Assembly: GCF_905171765.1 (NCBI RefSeq)
Contig: NC_053392.1
Location: 105,264,220 to 105,328,219, forward strand
Direction of reading: 5' to 3'
DNA length: 64,000 bases
Source of the DNA: Bufo bufo
Taxonomy: Eukaryota > Chordata > Amphibia > Anura > Bufonidae
Shown here piece by piece: positions 52,506-63,657 of this stretch. Within the stretch, counting starts at the first letter, position 1, and each line of letters starts with the position of its first letter. A program made the position numbers and the translations under genes. The notes under the pieces were generated by a model. The model was given only the letters and a program-made list of their open reading frames with translations, was not told the origin of the DNA and did no database searches.

Positions 52506-53279
52506 TGTAATGATCAACGGGTGCGAACCTGCTGTCCCACGTGACTAGCCTCCTCAGAGGGCAATGTCTAAGTGCAACCCTCGTTCTTCACGATACCTCT
52601 GATGGGGAGGATAGACTTTCCTGAGGGGTACACCAGATGCTACCTTTGAGGAGGGCTGGAACACAAGTGAAAAGAACCTGGGTGTGGACCCACTGGACTG
52701 ACCTTCAGATGGTACAGTACACTCAGAGGGCTCGGGGAGGCCAGAGGCTGATCAGGCGGTGGCAAGGTCAGAGTACAAGGTTTGAGGTCAGGGCAGGTGG
52801 CAATATAGCAAGGTCTGTAAACTAGGTACAAGGTTAAAGGCAGGTGGCAGACAGAGTCCGTTAAACAAGATGCAAGGTCTGATACACAGTAATGGTAAGA
52901 ATCACAGAAACACCTTCGCTAAACAGGAACTAGACTAGGCTAGGAACCAAAGTTGCTCAGGCGCCTTCCTGTAGCAGAAGGCGCCTATTTATATATGATG
53001 AAAACCAGCCATAGGCTGGGGAAGAATGAGGGTAGGCACACACTGCCTCTCATAAGGAAGACAGGCATGTAGGCGCCCCAACACAGACTGAAGAGCTCTG
53101 AGCACAAAGTGCAAGCTGCGGCCAGAGCAGAGGACCAGAAAACAACACCGCAAGTAGGAGACCTGCGCCCGTGCCGGCCCGAGGAATGGCACGGGGCTTA
53201 GTGCAGCGGAAAGTGAGAAGCCCCGCTCCAGTGCCGGCATGTGAAGGGAGGAGCGCTGGCACGGTGCGTGAAGTTAACA
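52506..53279 (-). repeat. Probable solo LTR
   Basis: Read on the minus strand it starts TGTTAACTTCACGC and ends ...GATCATTACA (TG...CA), 774 bp. Flanking 5-mers TGACT (52501-52505) and TGACC (53280-53284) agree at 4 of 5. A TATA-like box, TATATAAATAGGCGCC, sits about 280 bp in, followed by a transcribed-looking pyrimidine-rich region. No internal retroviral or Gypsy coding sequence adjoins, so it is a solo LTR if the call is right. Clade unknown. Confidence 0.5.
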
Positions 53280-53331
53280 TGACCCCCATGAATGACTTCG
53301 CGAAGACAAAATAGAAGAACCTTTCTCCTAA

Positions 53332-53716
53332 GAGGTCATTTACACGACCATATTTCTTCTTTGAACCTACAAAGTCCAGTCGGGATTTTATTTTGTAGGT
53401 TCATTTGTCTGGTTGGGGCTGTGATGCATCATATTGAGGATTTGTTTGTGTGGTTTTTTTTCATATTTTTTCTTTGTATGCTCAACAGAATGCACACGTA
53501 TAGTACACGGAGCTATGGAAGTAAGTGATACTGGTCACTCCACTGTTTTTTTTTGTCTGTCCTGAGAACCTTGGACCAGATCCTATTTTGGTCCGCAGCT
53601 CACCGATCATGTCTCCAATGATGGTCCCCAGGTCTGTGTCCTACACAGACATGCGGACCCCACTGCCGTACTGCTGCAACATGGGCGATTTTAAGTATGG
53701 ATGTGTGAATAAGCAC
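53332..53716. mobile_element. Harbinger-like MITE, diverged
   Basis: TAA flanks 53329-53331 and 53717-53719. Ends GAGGTCATTTACACGACC and GGATGTGTGAATAAGCAC. Interior words GAACCTACAAAGTCCAG and TTTTGTAGGTTC fold back. Confidence 0.6.
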
Positions 53717-53995
53717 TAAAATTGAGAAATCTCCACCAGGCAGATACCCACATATCTTTGTGATGCTTATACATACTGTATGCGGCTGGTAGCTGTGAAT
53801 TTCTGGCATTCTTATTGTATGTCGTCATGTACTAAACTGTTGTATTGTCATAGGTTACTATGGAAACTGCATTATCTTGATTTATGTAATATCTAGACTA
53901 GATGGTTAATACATTATAAGACATAACGGTGCTCTACCGGTTTCTTTCCCAGAAATAATTCCACTTCTCAATATATATATATATATATATATATA

Positions 53996-55550
53996 CACTG
54001 CTCAAAAAAATAAAGGGAACACAAAAATAACACATCCTAGATCTGAGTTAATTAAATATTCTTCTGAAATACTTTGTTCTTTACATAGTTGAATGTGCTG
54101 ACAACAAAATCACACAAAAATAAAAAAATGGAAATCAAATTTTTCAACCCATGGAGGTCTGGATTTGGAGTCACACTCAAAATTAAAGTGGAAAAACACA
54201 CTACCGGCTGATCCAACTTTGATGTAATGTCCTTAAAACAAGTCAAAATGAGGCTCAGTAGTGTGTGTGGCCTCCACGTGCCTGTATGACCTCCCTACAA
54301 CGCCTGTGCATGCTCCTGATGAGGTGGCGGATGGTCTCCTGAGGGATCTCCTCCCAGACCTGGACTAAAGCATCTGCCAACTCCTGGACAGTCTGTGGTG
54401 CAACGTGACGTTGGTGGATAGAGCGAGACGTGATGTCCCAGATGTGCTCAATTGGATTCAGGTCTGGGGAACGGGCGGGCCAGTCCATAGCATCAATGCC
54501 TTCGTCTTGCAGGAACTGCTGACACACTCCAGCCACATGAGGTCTAGCATTGTCTTGCATTAGGAGGAACCCCGGGCCAACCGCACCAGCATATGGTCTC
54601 ACAAGGGGTCTGAGTCAGGCTACCTCTGGCAAGCACATGGAGGGCTGTGCGGCCCTCCAAAGAAATGCCACCCCACACCATTACTGACCCAATGCCAAAC
54701 CGGTCATGCTGGAGGATGTTGCAGGCAGCAGAACGTTCTCCACGGCGTCTCCAGACTCTGTCACGTCTGTCACATGTGCTCAGTGTGAACCTGCTTTCAT
54801 CTGTGAAGAGCACAGGGCGCCAGTGGCGAATTTACCAATCTTGGTGTTCTCTGGCAAATGCCAAACGTCCTGCACAGTGTTGGGCTGTAAGCACAACCCC
54901 CACCTGTGGACGTCGGGCCCTCATATCACCCTCATGGAGTCTGTTTCTGACCGTTTGAGCAGACACATGCACATTTGTGGCCTGCTGGAGGTCATTTTGC
55001 AAGTCTCTGGCAGTGCTCCTCCTGTTCCTCCTTGCACAAAGGCGGAGGTAGCGGTCCTGCTGCTGGGTTGTTGCCCTCCTACGGCCTCCTCCACGTCTCC
55101 TGATGTACTGGCCTGTCTCCTGGTAGCGCCTCCATGCTCTGGACACTACGCTGACAGACACAGCAAACCTTCTTGCCACAGCTCACATTGATGTGCCATC
55201 CTGGATAAGCTGCACTACCTGAGCCACTTGTGTGGGTTGTAGACTCCGTCTAATGCTACCACTAGAGTGAAAGCACCGCCAGCATTCAAAAGTGACCAAA
55301 ACATCAGCCAGGAAGCATAGGAACTGAGAACTGGTCTGTGGTCACCACCTGCAGAACCACTTCTTTATTGGGGGTGTCTTGCTAATTGCCTATAATTTCC
55401 ACCTGTTGTCTATCCCATTTGCACAACAGCATGTGAAATTGATTGTCACTCAGTGTTGCTTCCTAAGTGGACAGTTTGATTTCACAGAAGTGTGATTGAC
55501 TTGGAGTTACATTGTGTTGTTTAAGTGTTCCCTTTATTTTTTTGAGCAGT

Positions 55551-55551
<1 letters not shown>
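53996..55551 (-). mobile_element. Full-length Tc1-like element, defective
   Basis: TIRs CACTGCTCAAAAAAATAAAG and CTTTATTTTTTTGAGCAGTG, with TA on each side (53994-53995, 55552-55553). 1556 bp. It sits within a TA/TG microsatellite: (AT)n on the left, TGTATATATA on the right. Both ends are intact, but the transposase frame is broken (see 54255-55179). Confidence 0.9.
54255..55260 (-). pseudogene. Tc1 transposase (DD34E), frameshifted
   Basis: Three minus-strand frames cover the protein. 54832-55179 has the DNA-binding half ([30 protein letters not shown]). 54544-54813 has FTDESRF (first catalytic Asp) and GSVMVWGGIS. 54255-54602 has LMQDNARPHV (second Asp) and PDLNPIEHIWD (Glu). The last Asp-Glu gap is 34 residues, the classic Tc1 spacing. 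Frame changes lie between 54813 and 54832 and near 54600. The extreme N-terminus at 55180-55260 is in another frame. Confidence 0.85.
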
Positions 55552-55649
<98 letters not shown>

Positions 55650-55656
55650 TACATAC
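55552..55656. repeat. Compound (TA)n / (CA)n microsatellite
   Basis: TGTGTGTATATAT... from 55554, (TA)~16 to about 55592, then (CA)n to about 55645 and CATACATACATA. It is the right-hand side of the microsatellite into which the Tc1 element inserted. Confidence 0.95.
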
Positions 55657-56019
55657 ATGTGAAACTCGAAAATAAGAATATCGTGCAAAGTTCATTAATT
55701 TCAGTAATGCAACTTAAAAGTTGAAACTAACATATGAGATAGACTCATTACATGCAAAGCAAGATATTTCAAGCCTTTATTTGTTATAATTTGGATGATT
55801 GACGCTTACAGCTTATGAAACCCCACAGTCACTATATCAGGTACCCTTTGCTCAGGGGATGTGGACTAATTAGCTGACTAGAGTGTGACACTTTGAGCCT
55901 AGAATATTGAACCTTTTCACAAAATTCTAATTTTAAGCTGCATTAATGCGATTCCTTTTAATTTGCATTACTGAAATAAAAGGACTTTTGCGCGATATTC
56001 TAAGTTCTCGAGTTTCTCA
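55657..56019. mobile_element. MITE with TGAAACTCGAAAAT ends, probably mariner-derived
   Basis: Left arm GAAACTCGAAAATAAGAATATCG and right arm CGATATTCTAAGTTCTCGAGTTTC are inverted. Subterminal TTTCAGTAATGCAACTTAAAAG mirrors CTTTTAATTTGCATTACTGAAA. Flanked by AT and (TA)n, so a TA target is plausible. Interior is non-coding. Confidence 0.65.
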
Positions 56020-56538
56020 TATATATATATATATAATTTTTTTACATGGCTATAAACTGTCTGCTTATATTCTTATATAAGAAGGAAGTTTTTCAGTTTC
56101 TAAGAAAACGGCACAATACCCATCCTTGAGCTGATGATTTCTCTCTTGAAAAACATTGCGGCAGAGGCTTCCAACGTCATATGGTTGTCTAGGAAACCGG
56201 TCCACTCACTCTAAGGAATGCGTGTTCCATCTTTGGGCGGGACATGTGGCCACACTTGTAGCCGGAGCTATACTTTTTAAAATATTTTTTTTAAAGTTTG
56301 CATAATAGCTGTGCTTCTTTGTACAATCATAACTTTGAAGGAACAGTTATGTTTGGACATCCCCAATGTTTCTTTCAGCCATATTATTCCCTGTTTCAGC
56401 TGCACATCTAGATGCATTTCTCTTACAAGCAAAGGTGTTTTCCTTCTGCAAGTACTTTATGCAGTGATCTCACTTCCCTTACTTTGCACTATGTTTTCTT
56501 CTACGGAGCTCGGGAAGCTGTTGAGGAATAAATTACAC
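56020..56538. other. No recognisable feature
   Basis: AT-rich start, then mixed DNA with a 76-codon ORF lacking any motif. Confidence 0.35.
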
Positions 56539-56541
56539 TAA

Positions 56542-56832
56542 GGGCTCATTCAGACGGCCGTATGCTGTCCGCAAAAATGCGGATCAGTTTTTTTTATGCT
56601 TAGATGCTGTCCTATTCATTTTTATGGGGCCCCTTTCTTCCATTGCACGGCTCAGCAAAAAAATGAAACATGTCCTATACTTGTTAGTGAAAATCAGGAC
56701 ATGGCCCTATTGAAGTCAATGGATCAACAAAAAAACGGAATGCAATCCGTTTTTTTTGTGGACATGCTGAACTGTCCGCAAAAAAACGGATCTGCATTTT
56801 TATGGATAGCATACGGCCGTCTGAATGAGCCC
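56542..56832. mobile_element. Harbinger-like MITE, complete
   Basis: TAA flanks 56539-56541 and 56833-56835. Ends GGGCTCATTCAGACGGCCG and ...CGGCCGTCTGAATGAGCCC. Second-layer arms ATGCTGTCCGCAAAAATGCGG and its complement. Confidence 0.8.
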
Positions 56833-56835
56833 TAA

Positions 56836-56949
56836 GGGTCCATTCACACATCCGTAAGTGTTTTGCGGATCCGCAAAACATGGACACCGGCAATGTGCAT
56901 TCCGCAATTTGCGGATGCGGCCCCATTTTGCGGATGTGTGAATGGACCC
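56836..56949. mobile_element. Short Harbinger-like MITE sharing the TAA of its neighbour
   Basis: Ends GGGTCCATTCACACATCCG and ...CGGATGTGTGAATGGACCC, immediately after TAA 56833-56835. Right flank TTA 56950-56952. 114 bp, the smallest complete fold-back here. Confidence 0.75.
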
Positions 56950-57036
56950 TTACAGTGATGTTCAGAAGCAGTTGTTTTATCAGGCTCGGAATCTCAGCTA
57001 GCTCTGACACGCCCCTACTTCCCCTCAACCTCTTAA

Positions 57037-57384
57037 AGAGCATCAGCCAGCAGGGTCAACCCTATTAATCCAGGCATGCTATCTGGTAGAGTTGATTCTG
57101 CTGAATAAAATGATACTTGACTTGTGAAAATCTGTTGTGGTATCCCCAAGGGAAAAAAAAGATATATTCTTTATGCAAGTTAGGGATTCTGTCTGGCCAT
57201 GTGGGGCGTGGCCAGCACTGAAAAGGAAGGCCAAGAAATGGCTAGGCCCCACCCCACCCCACGGTGCACTCAACCCTTAGTTGCATAAAGAATAAGTCAG
57301 ACAGGAATCATCTTAATCAGTAAGAACAACCCTACCAGACATTATTCCAGGTTTAATAGGGTTCATCCTGCTAAAAAGTGCCTT
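57037..57384. mobile_element. TTAA fold-back MITE (AGAGCATC end)
   Basis: TTAA 57033-57036 and 57385-57388. AGAGCATCAGCCAGCAGGGTC is mirrored by GTTCATCCTGCTAAAAAGTGCCT. Inner stem TATTCTTTATGCAA with TTGCATAAAGAATAA. Same family as 59613-59890. Confidence 0.7.
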
Positions 57385-57436
57385 TTAAAATGGTTATGTG
57401 ACTGATGCCTGATATGGACGCAGCATAAGACCTATA

Positions 57437-58880
57437 GTGCATTCGGAAAGCCTTCAGACTCTTTCACTTTTTTACATTTTGTTAGGTTGCGGCCTTGGGC
57501 TAAATTAAAATTCTAGTTTTCCTTCATCAATCTGCACTTAATAGCCCATAATAATAAAAAATAAAAGAAAATATATAAAATTTTAGAAATGTTTGCAAAA
57601 TTATTAAGGAAAAACTTAAATTTCTAATTGACATAAATATTCAGACCCATTGCTATGACCATTGAAATTTAGTTCTGGTACCCTCCCATTTCTCGTCCTT
57701 ATCTTTGAGATGTTTCTACAACTTGTTTGAAGTCCACCTGTGGTAAATTCAGTTGATTGGACGTGATTTGGAAAGACACATCCCTGTCTATATAAGATCT
57801 CACAGCTGGCAATGCATATCAGAGCAAAAACCAAGCCATGAGGAGTAAAGAACTGCTTGTAGAGCTTAGAGACAGGATTGTGTGTAGGGACAGATCTAGA
57901 AAAATATTTCTGCTGCACTGAAAGTTCCCACGAGCACAATGGTCTCCATAATTCTTAAATTAAAGAAGTTTGGAACAACCAGGACTGTTCCTAGAGCTAG
58001 CTGCTCCACCAAACTAAGTATAAAAGGGCCTTGGTAAGAGAGGTGACCAAGAACCCAATGGTAATTTTCGCTGAGCTCCAAAGATCCTGTGTGCATATGG
58101 GAGAAACCTCCAGAAGGTCAACCATCACTATCTGGCCTGATGAAACCAAGGCCTCAATTGTAAACGTCAAGTTTGTAGGAAAGCAGGCGCTACTCATCAA
58201 GTGCCCAATACCATCTTACAGTGAAGCATGGTGGTGGCGGCGGCGGCGGCATCATGCTTTGGGGATGTTTTTCAGCGACAGGGAGACTGGTCAAGGTTGA
58301 GGGAAAGTTAACTGGAGCAAAGTAAACAGATATTCTTAAGGGAAACTGACCCAGGTGCTCTGGACCTTGCACAATGACCCTAAGCACACAGCCAAGACAA
58401 CACAGGAGTGGCTTAGGGAAAACTCTGTGAATGTCCTTGAGTGGCCCAACCAGATCCTTGACTTGAACCTAATCGAACACTTCTGGAGAGACCTGAAAAT
58501 GACTGTCCACCGATGGTCCTCATCCAACCTGACAGAGCATGTGGTAGTGCTTCCGTAGGGTTCCATGCCGCACTTTTTGGATTGAATGGGTCCGCATCCG
58601 TGATGCGGTGAGCACATGGCCGGTGTCCGCATATTGTGGACCCCCTGTTTTCCGGCTGCAATATGGGGGCAATGGCCGTGTGCATGAGCCCTAAAGGGTC
58701 TGAATACTTATGTCAATGCCAGATATTAGGTTTTATTTGTCAATAAATTGGCAAGATTTCGAACATTCTGTTCACTTTCTCATTATGGGGTATTGAGGGC
58801 AGAATGATGGGGGAAAAATTTGACTTTTTTATTTGGCAGCAACATAAAATGTGAAAAAAAGGAGAGACTTTCTGAATGCA
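57437..58880 (+). mobile_element. Tc1-like element, decayed
   Basis: Left end GTGCATTCGGAAAGCCTTCAG and right end CTTTCTGAATGCA are inverted and flanked by TA (57435-57436, 58881-58882). The interior is in plus orientation. The 3' coding end has been replaced by a Harbinger-like MITE fragment (about 58550-58693, ending GTGTGCATGAGCCC before TAA), after which the Tc1 3' sequence AGGGTCTGAATACTTATG resumes. Confidence 0.8.
57840..58555 (+). pseudogene. Tc1 transposase relic (DD34E type)
   Basis: Pieces recognised in order: AGGAGTAAAGAACTGC... (N-terminal MRSKEL-like), the first Asp region WPDETK (58131-58150), the glycine-rich [18 protein letters not shown] (near 58210-58270, with a GGC-repeat expansion), the second Asp region HNDPKHTAKTTQEWL and the Glu region DLNLIEHFW (58370-58480). 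Several stops and frameshifts, and the Pro of the usual PDLNPIE is changed. C-terminus deleted by the MITE. Confidence 0.8.
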
Positions 58881-58882
58881 TA

Positions 58883-59608
58883 TGTAGCATTTGTTTAGAG
58901 CTGCCGTTTTATAAATAAACCACTACAGATTACACACAAAATTATGGTGAAGGTCACAAATTTTGGTACTTGGTGGACTGTTTTTTTTTTTCTCTTTGCT
59001 TTTTTAATGCTAGTTATGTTTTCCAAGTGCGAGCCTGGAACGTATATAATTTTCTGCTCATAAGGTGCCTGTAATTAGATACCCAGCTCTTCTCACTCAG
59101 GACATGAGTCCCTCCATCTGCTTTTCTCCGTCTTTGGCCTTTTTATGTGCTCTGCAGGGCTAGGGAGGGGATGGTTTGGGTGGACCAAGATTGTTCATCC
59201 CTCCTGGGAAGATGAGCCACCTGCTCCTGGAAATGAGCGATTAGACGGGGATATCTCATTACAGTCGAAGACGCATAGAAAGGTAGAAATCTTCCTTCAT
59301 TTTACCGGTGAATAATTGGCTAACTGCAGCGTATTAATACCTAAGTCTGACTGGTCAAGTGTGACCTTTTAGACTTTACATGTTTTATCTGTCACACAGG
59401 GCATTTATGTGGCATCTGCTGGTGCCATATGTCCTGCAGAGAGGAATCCACCTTGCTACATTGACTGCTACAATATTCATTTGACTTTTCAACTGAAAGT
59501 GACGCAGTTTTTCCCGATTTTACTGTTTTGTTTTTGTTTCTAAAAACACCTTGTAGTTATATTTTATAAATTTTTTAATAGTAATTTTTTTTTTCAGGGA
59601 AGGAGGGT
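58883..59608. other. Single-copy-looking stretch, possible conserved non-coding DNA
   Basis: No transposon ends. 59050-59340 has GTGCCTGTAATTAGATACC, AAATGAGCGATTAGACGGGG and GGTGAATAATTGGCTAAC (homeodomain-like cores) in balanced DNA. No coding frame recognised. Confidence 0.35.
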
Positions 59609-59612
59609 TTAA

Positions 59613-59691
59613 GGAGCATCTGTCAGCATGATCAACCAGGTATATTGTCTGGTAGGGTTGATCATGCTAAGTAAAAAAAAAAAAAAAAAAA

Positions 59692-59733
<42 letters not shown>

Positions 59734-59890
59734 TTGTAAATACCAGTAGTTGCAGATATATATATAATTTTTATGCTAGTACAACTATTCACCTTTGAGA
59801 AAAAAAGAAATATATCATTTTACTTAGCATGATCAACCCTACCAGGCAGTATGCCTGGTATGATAGAGTGGATCATGCTGACAGATGCCT
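59613..59890. mobile_element. TTAA fold-back MITE with (TA)n interior
   Basis: TTAA 59609-59612 at the left, TTAT (worn) at the right. GGAGCATCTGTCAGCATGATC is mirrored by GATCATGCTGACAGATGCC. A second layer around GTCTGGTAGGGTTGATCATG is mirrored near 59830. An A-run and a (TA)n run (59670-59728) lie inside. Confidence 0.75.
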
Positions 59891-60089
59891 TTTATATACT
59901 GTATTTTGCACAGTTGCCATACCTAATACTGTTCTGTTTACGTCTGGTGGTCATGAGTATTTGATGAATGTCATTAAGGATGAGCCCTAATGGAACCGGG
60001 AAATGTTTTTTTACAGTATAAATCAATTTATGAAGTTATTACGCAAAGTCTTGTGAGACTTCGCGAAGTAATAACTTTGGCCCATCGGA

Positions 60090-60150
60090 GCCAATACATT
60101 CTAATACTGTACGGAGCTCCTGCTCCGTACAGTATTAGAACGAAGTTTTA
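60090..60150. repeat. Perfect hairpin
   Basis: TTCTAATACTGTACGGAGC - TCCT - GCTCCGTACAGTATTAGAA at about 60100-60142. It lies within worn repeat sequence containing CTTCGCGAAGTAATAAC. Too GC-poor to call a terminator. Origin unknown. Confidence 0.6.
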
Positions 60151-60329
60151 TGCGAATTGACTTCAGATGTTTCATCCGAAGTCTATTAGCTAATCCCTGA
60201 ATGTCATCTAAATCTGCCAACCATCTAATTTGTGGTGTGGTGTCTCCACTCTCCCCCTATCTGCAAATGTCGAGAGAAGAAAGGGTTGGGTATTTTGGAT
60301 CTGACCATGTTCGATTCTTTGTTCTTGAA

Positions 60330-60377
60330 GGAGTTTTCCCGGATCTTGATACTGATGACCTATCCTCAGGATAGTAA
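60330..60377 (+). mobile_element. TTAA MITE left-end fragment
   Basis: GGAGTTTTCCCGGATCTTG then ACTGATGACCTATCCTCAGG, matching the family at 30038 and 34561. Cut off at 60377 by the retroelement-like insert. Confidence 0.5.
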
Positions 60378-60600
60378 AAAAAAAACGGTTGTAGAGCAGC
60401 ACTCACGGACGGACCTTATGACCACACTGGAATGCAACAGCCAAGCCACGACTGCAGATCCTCAGCAGTCCAATGTATAGTGTACAAAAGGAGGCCACGG
60501 CAGCATCTTCAGTGAGTTCTTTATTGGACAAGCTTCATAGAATGTGTGCCATAAAACCAGACAGCAACGTTTCGGCTACATGGTAGCCTTTATCAAGCCA
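60378..60600 (-). mobile_element. 3' fragment of the retroelement family at 10492-11778
   Basis: On the minus strand it runs from CTTGATAAAGGCTACC (hairpin GGCTACCATGTAGCC, then GAAACG) through ...AATAAAGAACTCACTGAAG to GTGAGTGCTGCTCTACAACC and an A/T-rich end. The hairpin-GAAAC motif and the GAGTGCTGCT terminus are shared with 11667-11766. 5'-truncated. Penelope-like by resemblance only. Confidence 0.5.
60567..60597 (-). ncRNA. Hammerhead-like core motif, degenerate
   Basis: CUUGAUAAA, hairpin GGCUAC-cau-GUAGCC, then GAAACGUU. Same order and the same two departures from the catalytic core as the motif at 11667-11700. Cleavage activity is not expected from this form. Confidence 0.25.
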
Positions 60601-62211
60601 CTACAGTATTGCATGCCCCGCCTACTTTTGTTGTCCCTCCCTTGTGTTGCCCTACCTTCAGTCAATTTGGACCCGCCTACAGCATGGGGACACTTTTAGG
60701 TTTTTTTCTAGTCCTCCCATAACGCCATTTCTGCGACACCATCCTGCCCGCTGGACTTTCCTGCCTGTATACAGCAATCACTGGCCTCCTCAGCCTCGCT
60801 CTGTGTACCCCTGAGGCCAGAGATACAGGCATGTCATTGCTACAGCCAATATATTACAGCAGGGGAGGAGTGTCAGCGCTGGATTGGGAGGTTCAGGATG
60901 GTGAGTATTGTGAATACATTTCCTTTTTTGGGGGGGTTCAGGTTACTAAATCCTTTAGTAAATGCATACAGGAGGTGTGTGTTTGAAGCCGTATGATGAA
61001 TTTTTGCCAACGCTGAGGTTATTGCGCGTTGTTCATCATTTGCTCGTTTCTGTAGGGCCATTATTTCACCGAACGCTTGTCATCATTCCTATCTGACCAG
61101 TAATTGCACCGTATAAACCGCCCATGTCTATTATCCGGATCATTTATTACATTTAATTGGACTGAATTTGTGCTGAGAGCGCTTTAGTATTCTCCCAAAT
61201 GGCAGGCTCCGTTTTTAGAAGCACATATTCACAGTACGTTCCATTTAGACATAATAGCGAAGCGAAGAGAGGCCACAATATGCATTATTTGTTCTGCCAT
61301 GTGGGCAACGTATGCCCGGCAATCTGCAGAACAGGCGCCCATCACAGCAGGAAATGCTGTTTATTCCCTTTACACAGATTTAGGGTCCTTTTCATTTTTG
61401 TGCACAACCTCTCATAAATTATACGGTTTCGCCCTGTAATTCTATGTGTATTCGTCAATACAGATGAGACGAGGAGCAAGAAAATGGAAGAAGAATCTCG
61501 ACAGTTTACAATGCATTGCTATGGTAACTAACTCAGCCTGCATTTACTGTAATACCGCTTTCCATTAACTCCCACATAGATATCGCCGTTCGTGACAGAC
61601 TGAGTGTTCGCAGTGCTGCACGGCGCTTGCGGCTTCTGAGATGCAGGTATTGTAGAAGGAGAATGAACACTCATCATTACCCAAGGCTTACAAAGAAGAG
61701 GGTTTAGAAGTAGAGTTCAGTTTTAACTAGTAGTTCGCTTGTAAAGTCTCCTTTTCAGAAAAAAATGCTTTCGGACACTTCCAATAATACTCTGGAGGGA
61801 ATTTTGAATTATCCACCATTGCCATCGAGACCTGTCATAGTCTGCAGTCAGTTGACTGAATATATAAAGATGTAGGGGTCATTAACCATAGCTTTACTCC
61901 AGATTTTTGGTGTAAAAAAAATTCCATTTTGTGCAAAAGTTTATTTATTTATTTATTTATTTATTTATTTGTATGTGTTTTCCGCTGCTCCCCCAACTTT
62001 TTATAAAAGTCGGCAAAGTTTTGTGGAAGGAGACGACGCAACAAATTTATTAAGGGGTGGGCGCCTCGATTGGATCTTCTTCCTGTGGGCTTTTTGCTCT
62101 GACAAGGGTGTGAAATGCTGTTTTTTAGTAAAATGACCCCAGTAAAGTTTTTAGGACCAGAGGACAATCTACCAGTACTAGATTAAACCTTATCTAGACA
62201 TTCCTTGCATA
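60601..62211. other. 1.6 kb, mostly single-copy-looking
   Basis: 60655-60790 is a worn fragment of the CAGGGGCAGACTGG hAT family (GGACCCGCCTACAGCATGGG). 61090-61600 is non-repetitive with AT-rich cores (CATTTAATTGGACTG, ATGCATTATTTG) and may include conserved non-coding DNA. A (TTTA)8-9 run lies at 61940-61973. No coding frame recognised. Confidence 0.35.
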
Positions 62212-62213
62212 TA

Positions 62214-63653
62214 CAGTTAGGTCCATATATATTTGTACACTGACAAAATTTTTTGTTTTTATTACCTGTTTACTAAAACATATTCAAATCATAGTTATAT
62301 AATGGACATGGAAATAAAGTCCAGACTTTTAGCTTTCATTTGAGGGTATCCACATTAAAATTGGATGAAGGGTTTGGAAGTTTCAGCTCCTTTACATGTG
62401 GCACCCTGTTTTTTAAAGGGACCAAAAGTAATTGGACATTTGACTCAAAGGCTGTTCTTTGGGCAGGGGTGAGCAATTCCTTCATTATTTCATTCTCAAT
62501 TAAGCACATAAAAGGCCTGGAGTTGATTTGAGGTGTGGTGCTTGCATTAAAAGATTTTGCTGAGAAGTAAACATGCGGTCAAAGGAGCTCTCCATACAGG
62601 TGAAACAAGTCATCCTTCATCTGCGAAAACAGAAAAAAAACATCCTAGAAATTGCTTCACTATTAGGAGTGGCAAAATCTACAGTTTGGTACATCCTGAG
62701 GGAAAAAAAAAAAAGCACTGGTGACCTCAGCAATGCAAAAAGACCTGGACACCCACAGAAGACAACAGTGGTGGATCATCACAGAATAGTTACCAAGGTG
62801 AAGAGAAACCCCTTCACAACAGCCAACCAAGTGAACAACACTCTCCAGGATATAGGCGTATCAATATCCAAATCTGCCATAAAGAGAAGACTGTATGAAA
62901 GTAAATACAGAGGGTTCACTCATCAGCCTCAAGAATAAGAAGGCTAGATTGGACTTTGCTAAGAAAAAAACATCCTAAAAAAACAGCACACTTCTGGAAG
63001 AACATTCTTTGGACAGATGAAACCAAGATAACCATCTACCAGAATGATGGAAAGATAAAAGTATGGTGAAGGCATGGTACAGCTCATGATCCAAAGCATA
63101 CCACATCATCTGTAACACGGCGGAGGCAGTGTGATACTTGGGCATGCATGGCAGCCAGTGGCATTGGGTCCCTAGTGTTTATTGATGATGTGGCACAGGA
63201 CAGAAGCAGCTGGATGAATTCTGGGGTTTTCAGAGACATACTGTCCAGCCAAATACAGCCGAACTGATTGGTCGGCGTTTTATAATACAGATGGACAATG
63301 ACCCAAAACATAAAGCCAAAGCAACCCAGGAGTTTAATAAAGCAAAGAAGTGGAATATTCTAGAATGGCCAAGTCAGTCACCGGGTCTGGACCCAATAGA
63401 GCATTTCACTTGTTAAAGACTAAACTTCAGACAGAAAGGCCACAAACAACAGCAACTGAAAACCGCTGCAGTAAAGGCCTGGCCGAGCATTAAAAAGGAG
63501 GAAACGCAGCGTCTGGTGATGTCCATGAGTTCAAGACTTCAGGCAGTCACTGCCAAAAAAGGGTTTTCAACCAAGTTTTAGAGAATAACATTTTATTTAC
63601 AATTATTTAATTTGTCCACTTACTTTTGAGCCCCTGAAATGAAGGGATAGAGT
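62214..63653 (+). mobile_element. Tc1-like element, right end cut by a TTAA MITE
   Basis: Left end CAGTTAGGTCCATATATATT preceded by TA (62212-62213). Lead-in CATTTGAGGGTATCCACATT is typical of this Tc1 family by recollection. The copy runs to ...TTTGAGCCCCTGAAATGAAGG and is interrupted at TTAA 63654 by another MITE, so its right TIR should lie beyond the window. Confidence 0.75.
62573..63581 (+). pseudogene. Tc1 transposase, broken after the DNA-binding domain
   Basis: The frame 62573-62938 is open for 121 codons: MRSKELSIQVKQVILHLRKQ, ASLLGVAKSTVWYILREK (first HTH), RPGHPQKTT (AT-hook-like GRPG motif region) and KSAIKRRLYES (second HTH). After the stop at 62936-62938 the catalytic half continues in shifting frames: LWTDETK (63013), GNTAEAV-like glycine region (about 63115), MDNDPKHKAK (63290) and LDPIEHF (63389). 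Multiple stops. It cannot make a full transposase. Confidence 0.85.
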
Positions 63654-63657
63654 TTAA

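Noticed and set aside
54706..55191. 161-aa plus-strand ORF
   Set aside because: Antisense shadow of the Tc1 transposase pseudogene.
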